Part shown: positions 6,787 through 12,641 of the stretch, in pieces
Numbering within the stretch: the stretch's first letter is position 1
Layout of the letters: each line of letters begins with the position of its first letter
From: Bacteroidota bacterium
GTDB lineage: Bacteria; Bacteroidota; Bacteroidia; Bacteroidales; VadinHA17
DNA length: 12,641 nucleotides
Assembly: GCA_030593185.1 (NCBI GenBank)
Contig: JAUVHQ010000035.1
Location: 1 to 12,641, forward strand
Reading direction: 5' to 3'
Program-made: the position numbers and the translations under genes
Notes under the pieces: model-generated
What the model was told of the DNA's origin: nothing
The model's input: only the letters and a program-made list of their open reading frames with translations
Database searches by the model: none

Positions 6787-8040
6787 ATGGACAGACCAAT
6801 TGAAAAAAAGAACAGAATTAACAAAAAAACAATTTGGATATCAATATTCGGTATTATTGGAATTCTGGTCCTGTATAACATAATTTTTGGTGATAAAAGC
6901 AGCAAACTCAATGTTGATATAGATAAAGTGAGTATTGAAGAGGTAAAAGAAGGTCTGTTTAAAAACTATATTGCTGTTTCAGGTGTTGTGGAGCCAATTA
7001 AAACAATTTATCTGGATGCGACAGAGGGTGGAAGTAGAGTAGAAGAAATAGTTATTGATGAGGGGAATATGGTTGAAAGCGATGAAATTATTGTGAAACT
7101 TAGTAATACAAGTCTTATTCTTGAAATTTCTAATTATGAGGCATTGGTTTCAAGGACCTCTAACGAGTTAAGACAAGCCAGGTTGTTGATGGAACAGCAG
7201 ACCCTGAATTCAAAAATCCAGTTACTTGAACTGCAAACTAATATGCTTCAGCAAAAACGTGCATTCGAAAGAAATAAGATATTATTCAAAGACAAACATA
7301 TTTCTGAAGAAGAATTTAAAATCTCGGAGGAGCAGTATGATCTTTCAAAAAAACGACTTGAGTTGTTGCATGAAAATCTGCAAAAAGATTCAGTTTTCAG
7401 AGGTGTCCAGGTGGGAGCACTTAGAACGTCACTTGATAGGATGGAATCAAATCTTGAATTGGTGCAAAAAAGACTCGAAAGTCTGAATTACAGAGCACCT
7501 GTATCTGGTGAACTTGCCAGCCTTGATCTTGAAGTGGGCCAGGTAATCAGCAGGGGTGAGCGTATCGGTCAAATCAATATTCTTGATTCATATAAGCTCA
7601 GAGTTGATATTGATGAGTACTTTATCTCAAAAGTGACCAAGGGTTTAACAGGTAGTTGTGATTTCTCAGGTACTTCATTCGATGCAATAATCTCAAAGAT
7701 ATATCCGGAAGTTACAAACGGGAGGTTTTATACAGATATGGAATTTGTCGATAACATACCTGAAACAATAAGAATAGGGCAAACAAGCCGTATCAGACTT
7801 GAACTTGGAAAACCTAAAACTGCTTTGTTAATTCCACGTGGAGGATACTACCAGAGCACCGGAGGTCAGTGGGTTTATGTTGTAGATCAGTCAGGAGATT
7901 TTGCTTATAAGAGAAAGATTTCTTTGGGAAGCCAGAATCCCCGTTTTTATGAAGTCCTATCAGGCCTTAAACCGGGAGAACAGGTTGTGACTTCCGGTTA
8001 TGATAATTTTGGTGATGCAGATAAACTTATTTTTAAATAA
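6787..8040 (+). CDS. HlyD/MacA-like periplasmic adaptor subunit of an efflux ABC transporter
   Basis: A 417-residue membrane-fusion protein. I chose the ATG at 6787 because the in-frame ATG at 6748 lies inside the sigma-54 promoter. A basic N-terminus is followed by one membrane helix (about residues 15-33) and a periplasmic domain. The lipoyl-like half motifs flank a long coiled-coil hairpin (about 105-215): the first is near residues 55-95, ending VDEGxMV-like (VIDEGNMVESDEIIVKL), and the second is YRAPVSGELASLDLEVGQVI. A beta-barrel domain and a membrane-proximal domain (SGLKPGEQVVTSG near the C-terminus) follow. Adaptors of this type join an inner-membrane transporter to a TolC-like channel. 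The ATPase gene follows after 46 nt and the tolC-type gene lies further down, so this is the first gene of the operon. Substrate unknown. Confidence 0.92.
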   Translation: MDRPIEKKNRINKKTIWISIFGIIGILVLYNIIFGDKSSKLNVDIDKVSIEEVKEGLFKNYIAVSGVVEPIKTIYLDATEGGSRVEEIVIDEGNMVESDEIIVKLSNTSLILEISNYEALVSRTSNELRQARLLMEQQTLNSKIQLLELQTNMLQQKRAFERNKILFKDKHISEEEFKISEEQYDLSKKRLELLHENLQKDSVFRGVQVGALRTSLDRMESNLELVQKRLESLNYRAPVSGELASLDLEVGQVISRGERIGQINILDSYKLRVDIDEYFISKVTKGLTGSCDFSGTSFDAIISKIYPEVTNGRFYTDMEFVDNIPETIRIGQTSRIRLELGKPKTALLIPRGGYYQSTGGQWVYVVDQSGDFAYKRKISLGSQNPRFYEVLSGLKPGEQVVTSGYDNFGDADKLIFK

Positions 8041-8086
8041 ATACAAAATAAATACAAATTAAATCTATAAACTAATACAGAAAATT

Positions 8087-8770
8087 ATGATTAAAACAGT
8101 TAACCTGACAAAAATATTTAGAACAGACGAAGTTGAAACAACAGCACTGAATAAAGTCCAAATGGAGATTTCTAATGGTGAATTTGTTGCCATAATGGGT
8201 CCTTCAGGATGCGGTAAATCAACATTACTAAATCTTTTGGGATTATTAGATAACCCAACCGATGGGGAACTCTATTTCGATGATGTTGAAGTGTCAAAAT
8301 TCTCGGAAAGGAATCGTACAAATTTACGAAAAGGAAACATGGGTTTTGTGTTCCAGAGTTTCAACCTAATTGACGAACTTACTGTTTTTGAGAATGTTGA
8401 ACTACCTTTGCTTTATATGAAAGTGTCTTCTTCAGAAAGGAAGAAAAAGGTGGAAGCAGTCCTTGAAAAAATGAAGATCAGTCATAGGAAGAAACATTTT
8501 CCACAACAATTATCAGGTGGTCAGCAGCAAAGAGTAGCAATATCACGTGCTGTTGTTGCAAATCCCAAACTTATACTTGCTGATGAACCAACAGGTAATC
8601 TTGACTCTGCTAATGGAGAAGAGGTGATGAATCTGCTTACAGATTTGAACAAGGAAGGGACAACCATTGTTATGGTTACTCACTCTCCCAGTGATGCTGA
8701 ATATGCACATAGAATTATCCAATTGTTTGATGGACATATTGTAACCGAAAATATTAAACATACATTATAA
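8087..8770 (+). CDS. ABC transporter ATP-binding protein (MacB/LolD/FtsE-type)
   Basis: A 227-residue stand-alone nucleotide-binding subunit with every catalytic motif intact: Walker A GPSGCGKST (38-46), Q-loop Gln90 in FVFQSFNLI, signature LSGGQ (142-146), Walker B LILADE (162-167, Asp166 and Glu167), D-loop NLDS (171-174) and switch His199 in VTHS. The VFQSFNLIDELTVFENVELPLLY segment is typical of the ATPases that pair with FtsX-fold permeases in the MacB, LolCDE and antimicrobial-peptide export groups. It follows the adaptor gene, so it should power the tripartite exporter by ATP hydrolysis on the cytoplasmic side. The protein ends shortly after the ATPase core, with no fused membrane domain, and no permease gene follows in this window. 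Confidence 0.93.
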   Translation: MIKTVNLTKIFRTDEVETTALNKVQMEISNGEFVAIMGPSGCGKSTLLNLLGLLDNPTDGELYFDDVEVSKFSERNRTNLRKGNMGFVFQSFNLIDELTVFENVELPLLYMKVSSSERKKKVEAVLEKMKISHRKKHFPQQLSGGQQQRVAISRAVVANPKLILADEPTGNLDSANGEEVMNLLTDLNKEGTTIVMVTHSPSDAEYAHRIIQLFDGHIVTENIKHTL

Positions 8771-8834
8771 GATATTTTTGTAAAAATTACTGGAATTGAT
8801 TTGATTTTTCTTAATTAATAAATACCTGACAAGT

Positions 8835-9128
8835 ATGAGAGAATTATGTGTTCCTATACCAGCTTTTAGATCGGAGCAAAGCGCTGAAATTAAACTGAAG
8901 ATCGGTAAAGAAGAAATTAGTTATAACTTCAGGGTTGTTTCTTTTCCATGGGATATTGAGGATGAATTATCAATTGGAGAAGATGAGCTTTCAAAATCAT
9001 TGGCCAGGATTACACGTTTAAAAACTGCTATAAATGATTACAGCCATGAATGGGAACTGATTCAAATCTTTAATCCTGCCGAAAATGATAGTTTTATTCA
9101 GGTTCTATATAGAAAAAAGGGAGAATAG
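8835..9128 (+). CDS. 97-residue soluble protein of unknown function, between the ATPase and TolC genes
   Basis: I do not recognise this family. The ATG at 8835 gives 97 residues with no signal peptide or membrane helix, so the protein is probably cytoplasmic. It looks like a compact alpha/beta domain: a beta-rich N-terminal half (about 1-45, KLKIGKEEISYNFRVVSFPW), a predicted amphipathic helix (about 51-68, ELSKSLARITRLKTAINDY), then HEWELIQIFNP and a terminal strand SFIQVLYRKKG. It is acidic overall in the middle and basic at the very end. It has no Cys pair or other catalytic signature I can name. It lies 64 nt after the ATPase stop and 69 nt before tolC, on the same strand with similar composition, so it is likely a real operon member. 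Regulation or assembly of the transporter is possible but unproven. Confidence 0.72.
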   Translation: MRELCVPIPAFRSEQSAEIKLKIGKEEISYNFRVVSFPWDIEDELSIGEDELSKSLARITRLKTAINDYSHEWELIQIFNPAENDSFIQVLYRKKGE

Positions 9129-9137
9129 GATTAATAA

Positions 9138-9158
9138 AATTTACTAATTAAGTAAATT
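9138..9158 (+). other. Intercistronic hairpin before the tolC-type gene
   Basis: AATTTACT (9138-9145) and AGTAAATT (9151-9158) form a perfect 8-bp stem with a 5-nt loop in the 69-nt gap between the small gene and the tolC-type gene. The stem is AT-rich and no run of T follows, so it is not a convincing terminator. It could shape mRNA processing or partial read-through. Confidence 0.4.
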
Positions 9159-9197
9159 CTAAAGAATGGATTTGCTTATTAAAAATTTCATAAATTA

Positions 9198-10589
9198 ATG
9201 AGGTTAATTATGTGCCTAAAGGGACTTAGCATATCAATGATACTTGTGATAATTGGATTATTATCATATTCAGATTTATCAGCTCAAACCTCTGTAAGAT
9301 CATGGACACTGAAGGAGTGTATTCAATATGCAATGGATAATAATATCCAGATAAAAAGACAGGAACTTCAAAGCATGATCGCAGACAAAAATTATAAACA
9401 ATCGAGATTTGAGTTGTTGCCTAACATGAATGTTGGGTTTGAGCATATATATAGTTCCGGGCGGTCACTAAATCTTGAAGAGTATCGATGGGAAAACAGA
9501 AATCAACAGCAGGGTAGCATGGGACTAAGAAGTGAAGTAATAGTTTTTAACGGATTACAAAACCTTAATTCAATAAAACAACAAAAATATAATTTGAAAA
9601 GTGCCATTGAAGACCTTGAAAAAGCAAAAAATGATATTTCAATTTATATTGCAACTGCATATCTTCAGATTTTACTTGATCAGGAATTACTAAATGTAGC
9701 TAAGAATCAATTTGAAGTTACAATGGTTCAGGTAGATAAAACTGAAACACTTGTGAAAGTTGGAAATGTTTCTAAAGGAACACTTCTTGAGATAAAGGCT
9801 CAGGCTGCAAGTGAAAAATTGAATATTATCCAAAGAAATAACCAGCTTCGAATCTCAAAACTCACACTTGTGCAATTACTTGATCTGGAAAGTCCGGAAG
9901 AATTTAGTATTGTTACTCCTAAAAACCTGTCAATAGAAAACCAGCCTGCTGTTGTCATAACTGATTCTGTTTTTAATTATGCTGTTACAAATATGCCGGA
10001 AGTAAAAAGTGCGGAATATATGTTGCAAAGCCAAAAAAAAGCTCTGGCTGTTACCCGTGGCAGGAGAAGTCCTGAACTTTATTTAAGCGGATTATATTAC
10101 TCAAGATATAACGAAAATGCAATAAACCCACTCGATCCTGATCCTCTTAATCCCTCTATTAACTACCCTATGGATGATCAGCTTAAAGATAATCAATATA
10201 AGCAAATTACACTGGGGTTATCTGTTCCGATCTTTAATAAACTGAGGATACAAAGAGATATTAGCATAGCAAAAGTTAATATGTTGGATGCACAATATAA
10301 TCTAAAACAAACAAAACAAAACCTGTACAAGAATATACAGCAAGCTTATAGTGATGCAGTTTCAGCACTTGAAAAATACTATTCATCGTATGATGCTGTT
10401 AAATCGATGGAAGAAGCATTTGATTATACAAGTGAGAAATTTGAGGTTGGGCTAGCTAGCTCAATCGATTATAATATTGCCAAGAATAATCTTTCCAAAA
10501 CACAATCTGATTTATTGCAGGCTAAGTATGAATATTTGCTGCGTCTTAAAATACTTGATTTCTACCACGGAGAGGAGATGATATTTTAA
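9198..10589 (+). CDS. TolC-family outer-membrane efflux channel
   Basis: A 463-residue outer-membrane protein. The ATG at 9198 gives a signal peptide with hydrophobic core MILVIIGLLSY and a likely cut after SDLSA (residue 29). The mature protein begins with WTLKECIQYAMDNNIQIKRQ, the usual opening of TolC-type proteins in this phylum. It then shows two repeated helical/beta units: long heptad-rich helices (about 40-75, 120-200, 250-280 and 345-450) and strand segments such as PNMNVGFEHIYSSGRSLN and PELYLSGLYYSRYN. The second unit includes LGLSVPIFNKLRIQRDISIAK. Length and layout are normal for the family. TolC proteins form trimeric ducts through the outer membrane that dock with HlyD/MacA-type adaptors. 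As the last gene of the operon that begins with such an adaptor, it supplies the exit channel. Confidence 0.93.
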   Translation: MRLIMCLKGLSISMILVIIGLLSYSDLSAQTSVRSWTLKECIQYAMDNNIQIKRQELQSMIADKNYKQSRFELLPNMNVGFEHIYSSGRSLNLEEYRWENRNQQQGSMGLRSEVIVFNGLQNLNSIKQQKYNLKSAIEDLEKAKNDISIYIATAYLQILLDQELLNVAKNQFEVTMVQVDKTETLVKVGNVSKGTLLEIKAQAASEKLNIIQRNNQLRISKLTLVQLLDLESPEEFSIVTPKNLSIENQPAVVITDSVFNYAVTNMPEVKSAEYMLQSQKKALAVTRGRRSPELYLSGLYYSRYNENAINPLDPDPLNPSINYPMDDQLKDNQYKQITLGLSVPIFNKLRIQRDISIAKVNMLDAQYNLKQTKQNLYKNIQQAYSDAVSALEKYYSSYDAVKSMEEAFDYTSEKFEVGLASSIDYNIAKNNLSKTQSDLLQAKYEYLLRLKILDFYHGEEMIF

Positions 10590-10626
10590 AATATTTTTTT
10601 CAAACTTTCACCCACCTTAACGTTCT

Positions 10627-10771
10627 GTTCCGGCAATGGGATACCCTTAATAATATTTATTAGTTAATATATGATTGATTAACAGATGATTAATATTTTT
10701 TTGTTTTGGATAGCACAAAACAGAAAAGAAAATGCTTTTTTTTACGTTATTTTAATATGCAGTTCCGGCAA
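10627..10771. repeat. 10-bp direct repeat pair in the gap before the lipoprotein gene
   Basis: GTTCCGGCAA occurs at 10627-10636 and again at 10762-10771, 135 bp apart, in the 218-nt AT-rich gap between tolC and the lipoprotein gene. The copies are the most GC-rich spots there. A weak inverted repeat (GTTAAT 10663-10668, ATTAAC 10678-10683) lies between them. They may be regulator sites, but the evidence is only positional. I see no gene in this gap. Confidence 0.35.
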
Positions 10772-10807
10772 ATATTTTGAATAGTGTTATCCTAACAACT
10801 GTTGGAT

Positions 10808-12229
10808 ATGAAATGGTGGATTAAACAAATATGGATAATTCCGGGAGTAGTTATTTTATTGTTCTCTTGTGAAAAAGAAAGATTTTTTACCGGGGATTCG
10901 GTAAGTTTGACTTTTTCCTGTGATACTGTTATGTTTGACACTGTATTTACTACAATTGGCTCAACAACAAAATATTTCCTGGTAAAAAACCCTTACAGTA
11001 AAGATTTGAAGATATCAGAAATCTACCTTGCAGGTGGAGAAAACTCAAACTTCAGATTAAATATTGATGGTTTGAAGGCTTTGCAGCTTGAAAATATCGA
11101 ACTGCCTGCCGGTGACAGTCTTTATGTTTTTGTTGAAGTTACAGTTGATCCTCAAAACCAGAATAGTCCTATGGTAGTTAAAGATTCGGTTGTATTTATT
11201 ACGAACGGCAACTTTCAGGATATTGATCTGGTTGCCTGGGGACAAGATGTACATCTTATAAGTGGTGAAATTGTCCAGACTCAGACATGGATAAATGATA
11301 AGCCGTACCTGGTTTATAACAGCATGTTGATTGATAGTATGCAAAAGCTTACTGTAGATCCGGGTGTAAGAGTGCATTTTCATAGAAACTCGACCATGTA
11401 TATCATGGGATCCCTTGAGATACACGGAACTTTAGAAGAACCTGTTGTTTTTCAGGGAGACCGACTTGAAAGTGAATATGCTGAAATTCCGGGTCAGTGG
11501 GGTGGTATATACTTTCTGAATGGCAGTGTTGGGAATATTATTGAATATCTTGAGATAAGGAATGGAACAACCGGTTTGCATCTTGGGAATCTTTATTCTG
11601 AGAAAGAACCACCGGACTTAACTATTTCAAATTCCATTATTACTCAAATGAATTTTGCCGGTATTTCGGCGATTAACGCAAAAATCGATGCTTCCAATTG
11701 CATAATTGCAGATTGTGGTTTTTATGGAATTGTTTTAACCACAGGAGGGGAGTATGAATTTAATCACTGCACTGTTTCAAACAATTGGAAATACTTTAAC
11801 CGGGTAACCCCAACTGTGCTAATTACCAATTATTATAATCTTAATGATACGGCTCTTTTTACGGGTGAGCTGGAAAAGGCCACTTTCGGGAACTGTATTG
11901 TTTACGGAGACATAGAAACAGAAATTGGTTTTGATATAATTAAAAGTGGAGGTAGTTTTCAATATTATTTTGACCATTGTCTGATAAAGGTTAATACCTC
12001 TGAAGTGGATGTTTCTGATCCAATGAGATATAATAATGTATTCATTAATAATGCCCCCGGTTTTATAGCAGTTGACAGTATGAATTTTCAGCTTGATTCA
12101 TGTGCTTTCGCATTAGATAAAGGCTCTCAGGAAATAGGAATACGTTTCCCGAATGATATTTTAGGTAATAGCAGAACAAATGATCCAGGTCCGGATATTG
12201 GTGCATACGAAAGATTAGATGATCGGTAA
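10808..12229 (+). CDS. Beta-helix lipoprotein with Ig-like N-terminal domain
   Basis: A 473-residue lipoprotein. I prefer the ATG at 10808 to an in-frame TTG at 10802, which has no added support. The signal sequence ends in the lipobox LFSC, making Cys21 the lipidated residue; the following Glu-Lys-Glu may favour surface export, as charged residues there do in Bacteroidota. Residues about 30-150 look like an Ig-like domain (FTTIGSTTKYFLVKNPY; strands to VVFITNG). Residues about 180-430 are a right-handed parallel beta-helix with repeated short strands and Asn/Gly turns (WGGIYFLNGS, IEYLEIRNGTTGLHL, NCIIADCGFYGIVLTTGG). The end, with LDKGS near residue 436 and PGPDIGAYERL (460-470), is the motif seen at the end of many such beta-helix proteins (choice-of-anchor Q type). 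Such folds often bind polysaccharide, but no catalytic residues can be named. The EEP-family gene overlaps or abuts its stop codon. Confidence 0.88.
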   Translation: MKWWIKQIWIIPGVVILLFSCEKERFFTGDSVSLTFSCDTVMFDTVFTTIGSTTKYFLVKNPYSKDLKISEIYLAGGENSNFRLNIDGLKALQLENIELPAGDSLYVFVEVTVDPQNQNSPMVVKDSVVFITNGNFQDIDLVAWGQDVHLISGEIVQTQTWINDKPYLVYNSMLIDSMQKLTVDPGVRVHFHRNSTMYIMGSLEIHGTLEEPVVFQGDRLESEYAEIPGQWGGIYFLNGSVGNIIEYLEIRNGTTGLHLGNLYSEKEPPDLTISNSIITQMNFAGISAINAKIDASNCIIADCGFYGIVLTTGGEYEFNHCTVSNNWKYFNRVTPTVLITNYYNLNDTALFTGELEKATFGNCIVYGDIETEIGFDIIKSGGSFQYYFDHCLIKVNTSEVDVSDPMRYNNVFINNAPGFIAVDSMNFQLDSCAFALDKGSQEIGIRFPNDILGNSRTNDPGPDIGAYERLDDR

Positions 12230-12641
12230 ACAACTTATGAGAATAGGTATAGAAATTATCTTGCTTTTTATTCTATCTCTTTTCCATACTCAATTAGTGT
12301 ATGCACAGGATGATAGTAAATTTAATGAAGAAATATCGCGTATTCTGTTCTATAATGTTGAAAATTTGTTTCATCCGCTGGACGATTCTCTTACTGATGA
12401 CGATGAATTTACTCCTGATGCTATCCGGCACTGGAGTTATTACAGATACAGGCAGAAGCTTATTAAAATATATAAGACTTTTGCTGCTGCAGGAGGATGG
12501 CAAGGGTTTGATCTTATAGGTTTGTGCGAGATTGAAAACCGGCAGGTATTATCTGATCTGATTACAAATACTCCTCTTGTAAAGCAAAATTACCGGATTA
12601 TTCATAAAGACTCAGAGGATAGCCGGGGAATAGATGTGGCT
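12219..12641 (+). CDS. Secreted endonuclease/exonuclease/phosphatase (EEP) family protein, 3' truncated
   Basis: The first 141 codons of a gene that runs past the window end. The ATG at 12219 overlaps the lipoprotein gene by 11 nt and has AAAG 5 nt upstream; an in-frame ATG at 12237 is the alternative. Either start gives a signal peptide with hydrophobic core IEIILLFILSLF and a cut after VYA, so the protein is exported. The fold hallmarks are in order: RILFYNVENLF (residues 41-51, with the active-site Asn), GFDLIGLCEIENRQVL (96-111, where Glu104 is the expected metal ligand) and HKDSEDSRGIDVA (129-141). The catalytic Asp/His motifs of the second half lie outside the window. Members cleave phosphodiester or phosphomonoester bonds in nucleic acids, lipids or inositol phosphates; the substrate cannot be told from this part. 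Overlap with the lipoprotein gene suggests coupled expression. Confidence 0.88.
   Translation, partial: MIGKQLMRIGIEIILLFILSLFHTQLVYAQDDSKFNEEISRILFYNVENLFHPLDDSLTDDDEFTPDAIRHWSYYRYRQKLIKIYKTFAAAGGWQGFDLIGLCEIENRQVLSDLITNTPLVKQNYRIIHKDSEDSRGIDVA

Noticed and set aside
8773..8780. TATTTTTG matching the Bacteroidota -7 motif TAnnTTTG after the ATPase gene
   Set aside because: There is no TTTG-type -33 element at the right distance upstream, and the 8-nt match is expected by chance in AT-rich sequence.
10581..10600. ATATTTTAAAATAT palindrome plus T run at the end of the tolC-type gene as an intrinsic terminator
   Set aside because: The stem would be only about five A-T pairs with no G-C pair, and it overlaps the stop codon. 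It is too weak to call a terminator in AT-rich DNA.
10760..10784. Possible second sigma-54 promoter (CCGGCAAATATTTTGAA) just before the lipoprotein gene
   Set aside because: The -24-like GGCA is present and the position would suit the ATG at 10808, but the invariant GC of the -12 element reads GA. One of the two essential dinucleotides is lost.
11057..11425. 122-residue minus-strand frame inside the beta-helix lipoprotein gene
   Set aside because: It lies wholly opposite a well-supported lipoprotein frame and has an irregular composition with no motif.

Overview
The window looks like chromosomal DNA of a member of the Bacteroidota, probably of the Bacteroidales/Marinilabiliales type. The evidence is an AT-rich sequence, a PorP/SprF protein, a type IX secretion (T9SS) type B C-terminal domain, SprB-type and HYR adhesin repeats, a Bacteroidota-style NtrY-like kinase with an NtrC-family regulator, and a beta-helix lipoprotein next to a secreted EEP-family protein. 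I cannot name the species.

Layout. (1) 1-3792, plus strand: the 3' part of a giant secreted repeat protein (HYR repeats, PKD/Ig-like domains, five SprB-like repeats, T9SS type B sorting domain), followed 28 nt later by a PorP/SprF outer-membrane partner. (2) 3808-6532, minus strand: an NtrC-family sigma-54 activator and an overlapping NtrY-like sensor histidine kinase, meeting porP tail to tail. (3) 6533-6786: a divergent control region with a good -24/-12 sigma-54 promoter and two symmetric elements about 70-100 bp upstream of its predicted start. (4) 6787-10589, plus strand: periplasmic adaptor (HlyD/MacA-like), ABC ATPase (MacB/LolD-like), a 97-residue protein of unknown function, and a TolC-family outer-membrane channel. 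(5) 10808-12641, plus strand: a beta-helix lipoprotein and the start of a secreted endonuclease/exonuclease/phosphatase-family protein that runs off the window.

How the parts may work together. The first pair fits a surface adhesin and its dedicated T9SS partner. The middle block reads as one module: a membrane kinase phosphorylates the activator, which binds the upstream symmetric sites and drives sigma-54 transcription of the divergent tripartite ABC efflux or export operon. The striking gap is that this operon has no FtsX/MacB-type permease. A small soluble protein of unknown function lies between the ATPase gene and tolC, where permease genes are usually found. The last two genes look like an exported pair, possibly cotranscribed, without a clear link to the efflux module.
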